This document shows, piece after piece, positions 55,201 through 64,000 of a stretch of 64,000 bases of DNA. This DNA comes from Aestuariirhabdus haliotis (GTDB taxonomy: Bacteria; Pseudomonadota; Gammaproteobacteria; Pseudomonadales; Aestuariirhabdaceae). Location: contig NZ_JAKSDZ010000004.1 in assembly GCF_023509475.1 (NCBI RefSeq), forward strand, positions 186,001-250,000, written 5' to 3'. Each line of letters opens with the position of its first letter. Within the stretch, counting starts at the first letter, position 1. Both the position numbers and the translations under genes were made by a program. The notes below the pieces were generated by a model. It did not search any database. It worked only from the letters and a program-made list of their open reading frames with translations, and was not told where the DNA came from.

Positions 55201-56345
55201 GAGCTACCCTCACCCTTTGTACTCTGGTGCTGTTAACTGGCTGCGAGCCTGCCGGCGATTCCAACCCCTACGCGGCTGAATCCAACACCACAGCAAACGC
55301 TGTTCAGGCGCAGGATCTTAAAACACCATTAAGTAAGCATGAGCTCGGCGCCTTCAGCCAGAATTACCTGCAACAAGCGCGCAAGCAATGCGCCAGCGCA
55401 CTGTTTGCGGCCCAGCAGTTACAACAGGCATCGGACGAATTGCTCAAGGCGCCGACTATAGAAGCGCTAGAAAAAGCCCAGACACAATGGCAAAAAGCCC
55501 ACCGGAGCTGGCTGCGCTGCGATCTATTCAGCGGTAACCAGGGTCCTCTGGAACAGCCTATGGCCGAAGACCCCTTCAGTCTCAAGGATCGCCTGGCCAG
55601 TTGGCCGATCAGCCCGGGATACGTGGATGCCATGCCGGGTTATCCCAGCGGCGGATTGGTTTACAGTGCGGATATTGCGATAAAACGAGCCAGCTTGCTG
55701 AGTCAGCATCAGCTAACCGCGCCAAATGAAGCCAGTATCGGTCTCTACCCAATGGAAGTGCTGCTGTTTGGCATCAACGATTCGCGGAGTCCGGAAGAGC
55801 TGCTGGTGCTTCCTCCCCAACCCGACCAACTGGACAGTCAAACACGGCGCCGAGATTATCTGACCGTTCTGTCTTCGCTTTATGTGAGTGACCTTCGCGA
55901 ATTGGTAACACGCTGGGATCCATTAATTGCCAGCTATCCAAATGAGATCAAACGACAGAGCGCTGATCAGCAAACCCAACAGCTGGTTAGCGCCTTGCAA
56001 CAACGCCTGGAGAAAATTTCCAAGGATGCGAGAGAGATCAGTCTGGGTGAAAGCGATTACTCTTCGCGGCATCAAGAGCGCCTTAGCGCACCACTCAACG
56101 CGCTGGAAATTTTCGCGGCCTCTAACCAGGCAAATCATCCCCAAACCGCAACCGATTCGACACCCGCGGCCGATAGCCAGCTATCAATACGGATCAAGAC
56201 CCTGGCCGAATCGTTGAGCAAGCTCTCGACCGAGACCGATCAAGAGGCGACCACTGCCGCCCTGAGCGAGCTTCAAACCCTGGTACAGGAGTTGCCTCAG
56301 TTACTCGCTGATGCCTCGAATCCGGTCACTGCGTCGGCGCAGTAA
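55197..56345 (+). CDS. Imelysin-family (M75) lipoprotein
   Basis: A 382-residue protein with a lipoprotein signal (L-L-T-G-C, Cys15) that anchors it in the membrane. The imelysin/EfeO-like helical fold shows W-Q-K-A-H-R-S-W and G-L-Y-P-M-E-V-L-L-F-G. Family members occur in iron-uptake systems; enzymatic peptidase activity is doubtful. The start is TTG at 55197, coupled to the upstream HAD gene. The C-terminal tail is Gln/Thr/Ser-rich and overlaps the convergent permease gene by 45 bp. Confidence 0.82.
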   Translation: MRATLTLCTLVLLTGCEPAGDSNPYAAESNTTANAVQAQDLKTPLSKHELGAFSQNYLQQARKQCASALFAAQQLQQASDELLKAPTIEALEKAQTQWQKAHRSWLRCDLFSGNQGPLEQPMAEDPFSLKDRLASWPISPGYVDAMPGYPSGGLVYSADIAIKRASLLSQHQLTAPNEASIGLYPMEVLLFGINDSRSPEELLVLPPQPDQLDSQTRRRDYLTVLSSLYVSDLRELVTRWDPLIASYPNEIKRQSADQQTQQLVSALQQRLEKISKDAREISLGESDYSSRHQERLSAPLNALEIFAASNQANHPQTATDSTPAADSQLSIRIKTLAESLSKLSTETDQEATTAALSELQTLVQELPQLLADASNPVTASAQ

Positions 56346-57149
56346 CTCGACGGTCAGCAGCAACATCACCGAGAGCAGTATCAATAGGGTCGCAACGGCC
56401 AGAATGGTCGGACTCAGCTGCTCTCGCATACCGGCCCACATCTCCCGCGGAATGGTTCTCTGGTCGGTTCCGGCAATAAACAGCACCACGACCACTTCGT
56501 CAAAAGAGGTGGCAAAGGCAAACAAGGCTCCCGAGATCACCCCCGGACGAATCAGCGGAAAGGTGACTTTAAAGAAAGTGGTGCGAGGGTTGGCACCCAG
56601 GCTGGCAGATGCCTTAGTCAGGTTCTCATCAAATCCGACCAGCGTCGCGGTCACCGTAATGATCACGAAGGGAATACCCAATACCGCGTGAGCCATAATA
56701 ACCCCGAGGTAGGTTTGGGCCAGGTTCACCTTGGTAAAGAAGAAATACATACTGGCCGCTGAAATGATCAAGGGTACGATCATCGGAGAGATCAGCAATC
56801 CCATAATCGCCCCCTTGAAGGGCATATGGCGTTGACTTAAACCCAGGGCAGCCAAGGTACCCAGGGTCATAGCCAGCAAAGTGGCACAGACACCGACAAT
56901 CATGCTGTTTTTAATCGACAGCATCCACTCCTGACTCTCCCAGATATTGCGATACCAGCGCAACGAATAGGCATCGGGGTCGAGCTTTAACATCCCTTCA
57001 GTAAAGGTGAAAAAAGGTTCGGCGTTAAATGACAGTGGAATAATAATCAGAATGGGAATGATCAGAAAAAACAGCACCAGTGCAGCAAAACACCTCAGCC
57101 CATAGTAGCTGAAACGTTCCAACAAGGTGGCGTGAACCGGCAAACTCAT
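56301..57149 (-). CDS. ABC transporter permease, polyamine type (PotC-like)
   Basis: A 282-residue, six-helix permease with the binding-protein-dependent loop A-S-A-S-L-G-A-N-P-R-T-T-F-F-K-V-T-F-P that contacts the ATPase. Last gene of the operon; follows the other permease by 4 bp. Spermidine/putrescine-type import is inferred from all four subunits. Confidence 0.9.
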   Translation of the reverse strand: MSLPVHATLLERFSYYGLRCFAALVLFFLIIPILIIIPLSFNAEPFFTFTEGMLKLDPDAYSLRWYRNIWESQEWMLSIKNSMIVGVCATLLAMTLGTLAALGLSQRHMPFKGAIMGLLISPMIVPLIISAASMYFFFTKVNLAQTYLGVIMAHAVLGIPFVIITVTATLVGFDENLTKASASLGANPRTTFFKVTFPLIRPGVISGALFAFATSFDEVVVVLFIAGTDQRTIPREMWAGMREQLSPTILAVATLLILLSVMLLLTVELLRRRSDRIRGISE

Positions 57150-57153
57150 TCTG

Positions 57154-58407
57154 TTACCCCAACTTCATCTGGCTGGAACCGACCAACCGGTTATAAATCC
57201 AATACAACACCAACACCACCGCCAACAAGCTACCTGCCAGAGCTGCACCCAGCCCCCAGTTCAATGACGTCTGCATATGATAAGCAATCAGGTTACTGAT
57301 CATCTGCCCGGTACGACCACCAACCAGAGCCGGGGTAATGTAGTATCCAATAGAAAGAATAAAGACCAATATGGCACCCGCACTCAGCCCCGGAATCGTT
57401 TGCGGAAAATACACTTTAAAAAATGCATTTGCCGGGGTCGCCCCCAGGGATCGAGCGGCCCTCATATACACCGGCGAGATACTTTTCATCACGCTGTAGG
57501 TAGGCAAAATCATAAAGGGCAGCAAGATATGTGTCATGGCCACCACGGTGCCTATCTGGTTATACATCATATCGAGCGGCTCGCTGAGAATACCCAACGA
57601 GATCAAGGTGCTGTTCACCACGCCCTGACCTTGCAGCATGACAATCCAGGAACTGGTCCGCACCAGCAACGAAGTCCAGAAAGGCAATAACACCAAAATC
57701 ATCAATAGATTGCTTTTACCAGGCGGCAAAATAGAAAGGTAATACGCCAGCGGATAACCCAGCAATACGCAAAACAGAGTCACCAAAAGCGATAGCTTCA
57801 AGGTTTTGAGCAGCATGTCTACATAGATCTGGCGTTCTTCCGGTTGCGAGACTATTTCACCTTGTGCGTTGTACTGCATATCAAATGCCGCCAGGTAATG
57901 GGTCAGGGTATATTCACTGCTGAGGACTTTAAATGCGCCCCAGGTTTCTGCTTCCCCCCACCGCTTATCCAGGCTGAGCATATAGTCTTTGTAGTCGTCA
58001 CCCTTGTACTTACGCAGTTTACGCGCCGATTTGGTTAACAGGCTACGCATGCCCGCATGTTCCGAATTCAGACGGTTGGCAATGCGACCGATGGTTTTCT
58101 GCTCCCGCGCCACGACCAGACCTTTACCAACGGCGGTAAAAATATCATCACCGGGCAACTGCTGCTGGTCCCAGTCACGCATCAGAGCGGCAACCTCGGG
58201 CAGGTTATCCACCAGTATCGGATTATGAATGCTGCGATAGAGCATTTCGGTCAAGGGCAAGACAAAGGTAAACAAGACAAACACAACCAACGGCACGACC
58301 AATAGCAACGCGCGCACCTTGAGAAAACGCTCCGCCTTACGCAAGCGCAATTTCAATTGCGGATCAATTTCTGGCGCATTGGATGCCAAGTCAGGGGTTG
58401 TGTTCAT
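57154..58407 (-). CDS. ABC transporter permease, polyamine type (PotB-like, long form)
   Basis: A 417-residue permease, about 130 residues longer than E. coli PotB. The extra length is a polar domain between the first helix (about 35-57) and the second (about 205), probably a periplasmic loop. The ATPase-coupling loop A-A-R-S-L-G-A-T-P-A-N-A-F-F-K-V is present. It pairs with the PotC-like permease. Confidence 0.9.
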   Translation of the reverse strand: MNTTPDLASNAPEIDPQLKLRLRKAERFLKVRALLLVVPLVVFVLFTFVLPLTEMLYRSIHNPILVDNLPEVAALMRDWDQQQLPGDDIFTAVGKGLVVAREQKTIGRIANRLNSEHAGMRSLLTKSARKLRKYKGDDYKDYMLSLDKRWGEAETWGAFKVLSSEYTLTHYLAAFDMQYNAQGEIVSQPEERQIYVDMLLKTLKLSLLVTLFCVLLGYPLAYYLSILPPGKSNLLMILVLLPFWTSLLVRTSSWIVMLQGQGVVNSTLISLGILSEPLDMMYNQIGTVVAMTHILLPFMILPTYSVMKSISPVYMRAARSLGATPANAFFKVYFPQTIPGLSAGAILVFILSIGYYITPALVGGRTGQMISNLIAYHMQTSLNWGLGAALAGSLLAVVLVLYWIYNRLVGSSQMKLG

Positions 58408-58436
58408 AGAATCAGGATCTTCTTAATGCATCAAAT

Positions 58437-58458
58437 AAGGGGGTGCAAGCACCCCCTT
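58437..58458 (-). terminator. Hairpin between binding-protein and permease genes
   Basis: GGGGGTGC-tt-GCACCCCC lies between the binding-protein stop and the permease start. It is followed by a short T/A-rich stretch on the minus strand. Such intra-operon hairpins commonly protect the abundant binding-protein mRNA and reduce read-through to the permeases. Confidence 0.65.
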
Positions 58459-58469
58459 TCCGGTAAAAA

Positions 58470-59540
58470 CTACTTGTTCAACCAGGCGTTAAAACGCTCG
58501 TTCAACTCGTCCTGATGATCAGCCCACCAGGAGTGATCAACCGGTACGGCGGTGGCAAAGTTTTCGGGCGCCGTCGCCATATGAGGCATCATCTTGTCAC
58601 TGACCAGAGCGATCGATGACTTACGCGCAGGCGCGTAGGAGATGTAGTTGGTTTGATCGGCCAAACGTTTGGTATCGGTAGAGAACTTGAGGAACTCCAT
58701 CGCCTTGTCCAGGTTCTTGGTACCCTTGACGATGGCGAAGAAATCCAGCTCGGCAAACTGGGCATCCCAGATAATCTTGAACGGCTTTCCTTCTACTTCG
58801 GAAGCGTTGTAGATACGACCGTTGTAGGCTGTGGTCATACTCACTTCACCGTCTGCCAACAATTGCACTGGTTGGGAGCCTGCTTCCCACCACACGACCT
58901 GGTCCTTGATCTGGTCGAGCTTGGCGAAGGCACGGTTGACGCCATCCGCAGTACCCAGAACCTCATAGACCTTGGCACCAGGAACACCATCGGCCATCAG
59001 GGCGCGCTCCAGGTTAACCTTGGGTGTTTTCTTCAAGCCACGCTTACCCGGGAACTCCTTGGTGTTGAAAAAGTCCACCAGCTTACTGGGTTTTTTACCC
59101 GAGAACTGGCTTTCATCAAACGCGACTATCTTGCCCCATACGATGTTGGCAACACCGCAATCTTCCAGACCACCGTCGACAAAATCGTCGGTTGCCATAG
59201 CGCCGTTATCACCTTTGGGCAGAGTAGCAGGATCGATCTCTACCAGAAGCCCTTCATCGCAGGCACGAATAACGTCAGCCTTTTCCAGGTCGATGACATC
59301 CCAGGTCACGTTGCCCGCTTCAACCTGAGCTTTGATTTCGGCAATACCACCGCTGTAGTTTTCAGAAACAATATTAGTGCCGCTTTTTTCGGTAAACGGC
59401 TTGTGGTAAGCCTCTACCTGACTTTTGGTGTAGGCCCCTCCCCAGGAAACAACCGTAAGATCATCCGCCGAAACAGCGGCCGAAGCTGCCGTGATGGCTA
59501 TCGCCAGTGGCAATTGGGTCATAAGATTCTTCATTGTCAT
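58470..59540 (-). CDS. ABC transporter substrate-binding protein, polyamine type (PotD/PotF-like)
   Basis: About 356 residues with a signal peptide (about 1-25) and the start L-T-V-V-S-W-G-G-A-Y of the COG0687 periplasmic-binding proteins. W-D-V-I-D-L-E-K-A and E-A-G-S-Q-P-V-Q-L are cleft segments. I start at the ATG at 59540, preceded by GGAG at 7 bp; the frame extends to 59591. Ligand polyamine or related cation is inferred. Confidence 0.9.
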   Translation of the reverse strand: MTMKNLMTQLPLAIAITAASAAVSADDLTVVSWGGAYTKSQVEAYHKPFTEKSGTNIVSENYSGGIAEIKAQVEAGNVTWDVIDLEKADVIRACDEGLLVEIDPATLPKGDNGAMATDDFVDGGLEDCGVANIVWGKIVAFDESQFSGKKPSKLVDFFNTKEFPGKRGLKKTPKVNLERALMADGVPGAKVYEVLGTADGVNRAFAKLDQIKDQVVWWEAGSQPVQLLADGEVSMTTAYNGRIYNASEVEGKPFKIIWDAQFAELDFFAIVKGTKNLDKAMEFLKFSTDTKRLADQTNYISYAPARKSSIALVSDKMMPHMATAPENFATAVPVDHSWWADHQDELNERFNAWLNK

Positions 59541-59609
59541 AAACCGCTCCATAGTTATCATTTTATTTGTTCGTTTATGGCGTGCGGCCACCCGGCCGAG
59601 CGCGTTTTT

Positions 59610-60704
59610 CTACTGCACAATATCCAGTGCGCGAGCGTCATCGGATGACCAGGCCAGCTGCACAGAATCTCCTTCATTGAGGCCACTATTGGCCGCACTA
59701 TTAGGCAGTTTGAGAATAAATTCCTGCTGCCCCAACAAACTGATACGCATACGAATATGGTCGCCGTGATAGATGCGTTCCTCTACCCGACCGACAAAAT
59801 GATTGTCGCAGCCGTTATCGCTGCTATCGAGCACAACCCGTTCGGGTCGGATCGAAACGATAACCTGGGTTCCCGGCGTCTGCTCGGTAACCGCAGTAGC
59901 CACCAAGGGCTTGCCGTCTACCGACAAAAAGCAGCGGCCGCTTTCATAGCGTTCGACTTGGCCATACAGAACATTGTTTTCACCAATGAAATCAGCCACA
60001 AAACTGTTCTTCGGTCGCTCATACAAGCCCTGGGGTGTATCAAGCTGTTGCACTATGCCGTTGTTAAAAACGGCGATGCGGTCGGACATGGTCAAAGCTT
60101 CGCTCTGGTCGTGGGTGACATACACAACTGTCACTCCCAGGCGCTGGTGAATATGCTTGATCTCATACTGCATCTGCTCACGCAGCTGCTTGTCCAACGC
60201 TCCCAGGGGTTCGTCCATCAACACCAGGGTCGGCTCAAAAACCAGCGCACGCGCCAGTGCGACACGCTGCTGCTGACCACCCGATAGCTGTTTGGGTCGA
60301 CGGTTTTCAAAGCCACCCAGCTCGACCATATCCAGTGCTCGTTTAACTTTCTGCTCAATTTCCGACTTGCCCAGTTTACGAACCTGTAGCGGATAAGAGA
60401 GATTTTCGGCGATGGTCATATGAGGGAAAAGCGCGTAATTCTGAAACATCATGCCGATGTTGCGCTTGTGCGGTGCCAGGCGATTAACCGCCGTACCGTT
60501 GATAAAAATTTCACCATGAGTCGGGGTTTCAAAGCCCGCCAACATCATCAAACAGGTAGTCTTACCCGAGCCCGATGGGCCCAGCATAGTGACAAACTCA
60601 CCCTTTTTGATATCCAGATTAAAACCCTTTACGACCAGGTTTTCGCCGTCATAGGTTTTTTGTACGTCCTGAAAGCTGACATACCCTGCATTTTCGTCCG
60701 ACAT
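59610..60704 (-). CDS. ABC transporter ATP-binding protein, polyamine type (PotA-like)
   Basis: A 364-residue ATPase: Walker A G-P-S-G-S-G-K-T-T (about 43-51), Q-loop F-Q-N-Y-A-L-F-P, signature L-S-G-G-Q-Q-Q-R-V-A, Walker B L-V-L-M-D-E-P, H-loop, and a C-terminal TOBE domain (about 275-360). First gene of the operon: ATPase, binding protein, two permeases. Confidence 0.94.
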   Translation of the reverse strand: MSDENAGYVSFQDVQKTYDGENLVVKGFNLDIKKGEFVTMLGPSGSGKTTCLMMLAGFETPTHGEIFINGTAVNRLAPHKRNIGMMFQNYALFPHMTIAENLSYPLQVRKLGKSEIEQKVKRALDMVELGGFENRRPKQLSGGQQQRVALARALVFEPTLVLMDEPLGALDKQLREQMQYEIKHIHQRLGVTVVYVTHDQSEALTMSDRIAVFNNGIVQQLDTPQGLYERPKNSFVADFIGENNVLYGQVERYESGRCFLSVDGKPLVATAVTEQTPGTQVIVSIRPERVVLDSSDNGCDNHFVGRVEERIYHGDHIRMRISLLGQQEFILKLPNSAANSGLNEGDSVQLAWSSDDARALDIVQ

Positions 60705-60756
60705 TGAATCCCTTGCTGCGGGTGGGCCCGCTTATGTTATTTGAGACGTCCTAACC

Positions 60757-60775
60757 AAAAAAAGCCCAACGGGCT
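60757..60775 (-). terminator. Rho-independent terminator downstream of rlmI
   Basis: On the minus strand AGCCC-gtt-GGGCT is followed by seven T residues. It separates the rlmI transcript from the polyamine operon promoter. Confidence 0.85.
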
Positions 60776-60987
60776 ATTGCAAAATATCAAACAGGATCAA
60801 GGCACAGAATGCAACAACCCTTGGCCTTCAGCGACGAATATACGACTAAAGACTAAGCCGCGCACTAGAAGGGTGCAAATAGAATAGCGCCGAGCACTAC
60901 CTGGCGCCATGAATGAACAGGATATTTTACAAATCAGAACATAGAAACGCCGAAAACCCACCCAATTCGGTGCGCTCGCGCTACAAC

Positions 60988-62181
60988 CTAAAACGAGCAA
61001 ACCCGACAAAAAATCGCTTTTAAGTACTCGGTTTCAGGAATCGATGGATGTATGGGGTGATCGGCCCCTTGGTGTCCTTGCTCAATAATCTGCAGTTGCC
61101 GCCCAAGATTGCGACTGGAAAGGCGCAAAATATCCACCAGATTATCCCGTTGTAAATGCATGGAACACGAAGCAGAAACCACCACCCCGTCATCACTCAA
61201 TAAGCGCATCGCCTGCTCGTTGATACGGCGATAAGCCTGCTCACCCGGCTTGATATCCTTGCGGCGCTTAATAAACGCGGGGGGATCTACCACGATCAGG
61301 TCAAATTGCTCCTGCGATTCGCGGAGCTGTTTTAATACAGCGAAGGCATCCCCCTGCATCGTCGCCACCCTGCCTTCACAGTTATTCAGCTGGGCGTTCT
61401 CATGCACGTATTCCAGTGCAGCAGCTGAGGCGTCGACACAAAGCACCTCCTGCGCTCCCGCCGCCGCAGCCTGCACGCCCCAGCCACCAATGTAACTGAA
61501 CAGGTCGAGCACGCGCTTGTCTTTGGCGTAATGCTGTAATCGCTCACGACTCATACGATGATCATAAAACCAGCCGGTTTTTTGCCCATCCAGTACCGGA
61601 GCAACAAACTCCACACCATTCTCGCGCAGGGGGACGGGGCCTGTGACCTCTCCCACCACGACCTCGGTGTATTCCTCCAGACCTTCGGGGCGGCGCAGTT
61701 GACCACTGTTTTTCAACACGATGGCATCGGGTTGCAGCACCTGTTGCAATGCGGCAACCACCTCTTCCCGCAACCGCTCCATGCCCGCGCTGGCCATCTG
61801 CACCACCAGCACAGAATTAAAACGATCGACAACCAAGCCGGGCAAGCCGTCACTGTCACCATAGACCAGGCGATAACAGGGGTCGGCAAATACCCGCTCG
61901 CGCAGGGCCAACGCTTGCTGGATTCGATGCACCAGCAAGCCCTGGTTGAGACCGTTGTTCAGGTCCCGGCTGACCATACGAGCACAGATCAGGGTATTGG
62001 GGTTCACATAAGCCACCCCCAGGGGCTTGCCGGCGGAGTTTTCAACCACCACCTGCTCTCCGGTTTCAAAGCGCGTTAGAGGCGTTGCCTTGGTGTCCAC
62101 TTCGTTGCTGTAGATCCACAGATGCCCTGCACGCAAGCGCCGATCGGCTTTGGGTTTCAGGCGTAACAGGTTAAAGCTCAT
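60988..62181 (-). CDS. rlmI: 23S rRNA (cytosine-1962-C5)-methyltransferase RlmI
   Basis: A 397-residue protein: N-terminal PUA domain about 3-75, an EEHEE-like linker, and a Rossmann methyltransferase domain from about 185 with V-L-D-L-F-S-Y-I-G-G-W-G (SAM motif I), D-P-P-A-F (motif IV) and S-C-S-M-H containing the catalytic Cys. G-Q-K-T-G-W-F-Y-D-H-R is typical of RlmI. It stands alone on the minus strand. Confidence 0.94.
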   Translation of the reverse strand: MSFNLLRLKPKADRRLRAGHLWIYSNEVDTKATPLTRFETGEQVVVENSAGKPLGVAYVNPNTLICARMVSRDLNNGLNQGLLVHRIQQALALRERVFADPCYRLVYGDSDGLPGLVVDRFNSVLVVQMASAGMERLREEVVAALQQVLQPDAIVLKNSGQLRRPEGLEEYTEVVVGEVTGPVPLRENGVEFVAPVLDGQKTGWFYDHRMSRERLQHYAKDKRVLDLFSYIGGWGVQAAAAGAQEVLCVDASAAALEYVHENAQLNNCEGRVATMQGDAFAVLKQLRESQEQFDLIVVDPPAFIKRRKDIKPGEQAYRRINEQAMRLLSDDGVVVSASCSMHLQRDNLVDILRLSSRNLGRQLQIIEQGHQGADHPIHPSIPETEYLKAIFCRVCSF

Positions 62182-62331
62182 GTGCAGGCTCCAGTGGGTG
62201 CAAAACGAGAGGTCGTCCGCAGGGAAGTCGCATTATACGCTCGCCTGCAATAGATACCATGGATGCAACATCACTAGTCGCCAGCCTGAGCCCGCCCTAT
62301 AATCATATTTCGTCTACAGGAGGAAAAGACA

Positions 62332-62844
62332 TTGTCCACTGATCTGGTAGTTTCCATTATCGCCGACGACAAGCCCGGCTTAATCGACTCCCTGGCCCAA
62401 ACCGTCGTTGATAACCAGGGCAACTGGCTCGAGAGCCGAATGGCTCAGATGGCCGGTAAGTTCGCCGGTATTCTGCGTATCAGCGTGAGTGAAGCCCATA
62501 CTTCGGCCTTAACGGATGCCTTGATGGCGCTGGAAGCACAGGGCATCAAAGTCATCGTCGAAGGCGCCAGCGCAGCAGCGGCAGCAGCATCGCGTACCCT
62601 GCTATTAAATCTGGTCGGCAATGATCGCCCGGGTATTATCCGGGAAGTCTCACAAACTCTGGCACAGCAGCAGGTTAACGTTGAAGAGCTCACCACCGAA
62701 TGCAGCCCTGCCCCTCACACTTCCGATCTGCTGTTCCGCGCCCAGGCCCGCCTGCAGGTGCCTGTCGCCGTTGATATCGACACCCTGATCAGCACTCTGG
62801 AGTCCCTGGCCGATGACCTGATCGTCGAAGTCACCCACCCCTGA
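62332..62844 (+). CDS. gcvR: Glycine cleavage system transcriptional repressor GcvR-like, tandem ACT
   Basis: A 170-residue protein with two ACT domains (about 3-80 and 90-168; S-I-I-A-D-D-K-P-G-L-I and N-L-V-G-N-D-R-P-G-I-I). In E. coli GcvR binds glycine and restrains GcvA. The start is TTG at 62332, supported by AGGAGG 8 bp upstream. A GCTGCCG/CGGCAGC hairpin lies just after (about 62870-62899) and may end its transcript. Confidence 0.85.
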   Translation: MSTDLVVSIIADDKPGLIDSLAQTVVDNQGNWLESRMAQMAGKFAGILRISVSEAHTSALTDALMALEAQGIKVIVEGASAAAAAASRTLLLNLVGNDRPGIIREVSQTLAQQQVNVEELTTECSPAPHTSDLLFRAQARLQVPVAVDIDTLISTLESLADDLIVEVTHP

Positions 62845-63086
62845 TATCAAACACTCGCTTTGAGCATCGTGCTGCCGCGAGTCACCGCTTCCGGCAGCAT
62901 TGCTTGACCTCTAATACCAGAGGCATATACTGGGAGATTCCCCCCACACAGAATTACCTGTTTCTCCGCTTAAAACAATCACTTAGCCGAAAAGCTTTTT
63001 TCATATTTTTTCGCTTTTAACGCTTTCCCCTTGCCAATTTTTATGTATGCTAAAAACAGGGCCAACCGCAACAGGGGAGTTTTGGT

Positions 63087-63731
63087 ATGTCGTTATCACC
63101 TGTCGATGTCTGGGGTATTGACCAGATCAACGTTGAGCAAATTGATGAAGATGGCAACAGCCGCCCACTCTATGTCGAACACCGTTTTTTGCGTGACGAT
63201 GAAGATGATCAATTTCACACTGTGGTGGCAGAGGTCGGCTTCAACCCCAAATGGCGGTATATCGCGGTAGTCGCTCAGGATTACACCGCCAAGAAAGAAC
63301 ACACTTATTACCACCTTGGCCATTTTCGCGATCTGAAACAGGCAGAGCGGCACATCCGCCGTTTTCGTCGGGATCCGCAGAACAGCGTGGTCGCGACGTT
63401 ACCCTTGATGTGCATGGACGATGGACGCTATCTATCGCTTTACCAAACGGCCTATATGTCAGCGTTTGATCACGAATCCTTCACCGGCATTTTCGAGGCC
63501 GAACACGGCTGCTATTGCCTGGTAGCTATCCCGGACACTCCGGGAATTACTGGAATTATTTACGAACCCAATAGCGGCATTCCACGTTATCTCGGCAGTT
63601 TTGATAATGACCTGGTCAGCCCGGCAGTGAATGCCCACAACAAGGTGCTGGTTTACCAAAGCAATATTACCCTGGCCCAGGAAAGCCGGGTCGCCAAACG
63701 CTTTGAAGCCTACGAACATTACGAGCATTAA
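63087..63731 (+). CDS. Uncharacterised 214-residue protein
   Basis: No family recognised. It is soluble, with no signal peptide, and rich in Tyr, His and acidic residues. The N-terminal part has E-H-R-F-L-R-D-D-E-D-D, the C-terminal half beta-strand patterns (I-T-G-I-I-Y-E-P-N-S-G-I-P-R-Y-L). GGGGAG lies 8 bp before the ATG. The gene is well spaced from neighbours. Confidence 0.8.
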   Translation: MSLSPVDVWGIDQINVEQIDEDGNSRPLYVEHRFLRDDEDDQFHTVVAEVGFNPKWRYIAVVAQDYTAKKEHTYYHLGHFRDLKQAERHIRRFRRDPQNSVVATLPLMCMDDGRYLSLYQTAYMSAFDHESFTGIFEAEHGCYCLVAIPDTPGITGIIYEPNSGIPRYLGSFDNDLVSPAVNAHNKVLVYQSNITLAQESRVAKRFEAYEHYEH

Positions 63732-63787
63732 TCGCTTTTAATGGCCGGGAGCTAATTAAGTGAAATCATGTCGCTTTATTCTGTGCG

Positions 63788-64000
63788 TCAATCGGAATCG
63801 CGCACAACCGGCAGGTGTTGCAGCGCTTGCAAGGGGCGGCTCAGATCAACGTCAAACCGGTCGCTAAAATCGTTAATACGCGTTAATAAAGAACTATCCT
63901 CTACCAACGGTTCTCTGGCTGCGAGCAAGACATAATTACCGCAATCGGCCACATCAACCAGGGCCACATAAGGAAAATAGACGCGTAAGGGTAGCAATAC
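63788..64000 (-). CDS. C-terminal end of a gene, possibly spermidine-synthase-like
   Basis: The last 70 codons of a minus-strand gene that extends beyond the window. The segment R-V-Y-F-P-Y-V-A-L-V-D-V followed by C-G-N-Y-V-L-L-A-A resembles the C-terminal strand pattern of spermine/spermidine synthase-type aminopropyl transferases. The evidence is thin because the cofactor-binding part is outside the window. Confidence 0.4.
   Translation of the reverse strand, partial: VLLPLRVYFPYVALVDVADCGNYVLLAAREPLVEDSSLLTRINDFSDRFDVDLSRPLQALQHLPVVRDSD

Noticed and set aside
60797-61009. 70-codon frame downstream of rlmI
   Set aside because: It overlaps the rlmI 3' end, has no ribosome site, and looks like noncoding DNA before the terminator.

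Overview
The window is one continuous stretch of a gammaproteobacterial chromosome, most likely a marine, aerobic, heterotrophic member of the Pseudomonadales/Oceanospirillales. I infer this from the housekeeping set rppH, ptsP, lgt and thyA, plus gcvR, rlmI, imelysin, an iron-responsive TonB receptor, TRAP and polyamine ABC transporters, and uronate catabolism. I saw no rRNA, tRNA, CRISPR array, transposase or integrase gene.

Region by region: 1-2 kb holds the start of a RoxA-like cytochrome c gene cut by the window edge, and an acyl-CoA thioesterase. 2.1-4.6 kb is AT-rich and encodes a secreted protein with a phage-tail-collar fold and a LuxR-type regulator. 5.0-10.5 kb is an iron-uptake block on the minus strand: a two-component pair, a TonB-dependent receptor and a PepSY membrane protein, with two Fur-box-like sites. 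10.7-16.6 kb is a second AT-rich accessory cluster, all on the minus strand: a hemopexin-repeat exoprotein, two RhiA-like proteins, a lone AraC-type DNA-binding domain, a tail-collar protein and a Mor-family regulator. 17.6-22.4 kb is a complete BMP-type nucleoside ABC transporter operon. 22.7-25.4 kb encodes a secreted polysaccharide-deacetylase/caspase/TPR fusion.

26-40.8 kb is a hexuronate catabolic island. On the minus strand lie an aldehyde dehydrogenase, a NIPSNAP protein, uronate dehydrogenase and a DapA-family protein. On the plus strand lie a TRAP transporter, a GntR/FadR regulator, an SDR, KDG kinase, galactarolactone isomerase, 2-oxoglutarate semialdehyde dehydrogenase, 5-dehydro-4-deoxyglucarate dehydratase and galactarolactone cycloisomerase. 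Together these can carry galacturonate or glucuronate by the oxidative route to 2-oxoglutarate. KDG kinase and the SDR suggest a second branch for 4-deoxy uronates from alginate or pectin. Two copies of CTTGT-N3-ACAAG sit on the two divergent promoters between the arms and are the likely operators of the GntR protein.

41.9-46.3 kb is a cassette array: seven small minus-strand genes, six of them followed by a recognisable integron attC site, with matching recombination-core sequences at the ends of cassettes. No integrase is present, so it is a CALIN (cluster of attC sites lacking an integrase). Two cassettes look like toxin-immunity proteins.

46.6-64 kb is mostly core genome: thyA-lgt, an NRDE protein, a DUF882 protein, a diguanylate cyclase, ptsP, rppH, a HAD phosphatase, imelysin, a polyamine-type ABC operon, rlmI, gcvR, an unrecognised gene and the 3' end of what may be a spermidine-synthase-like gene.
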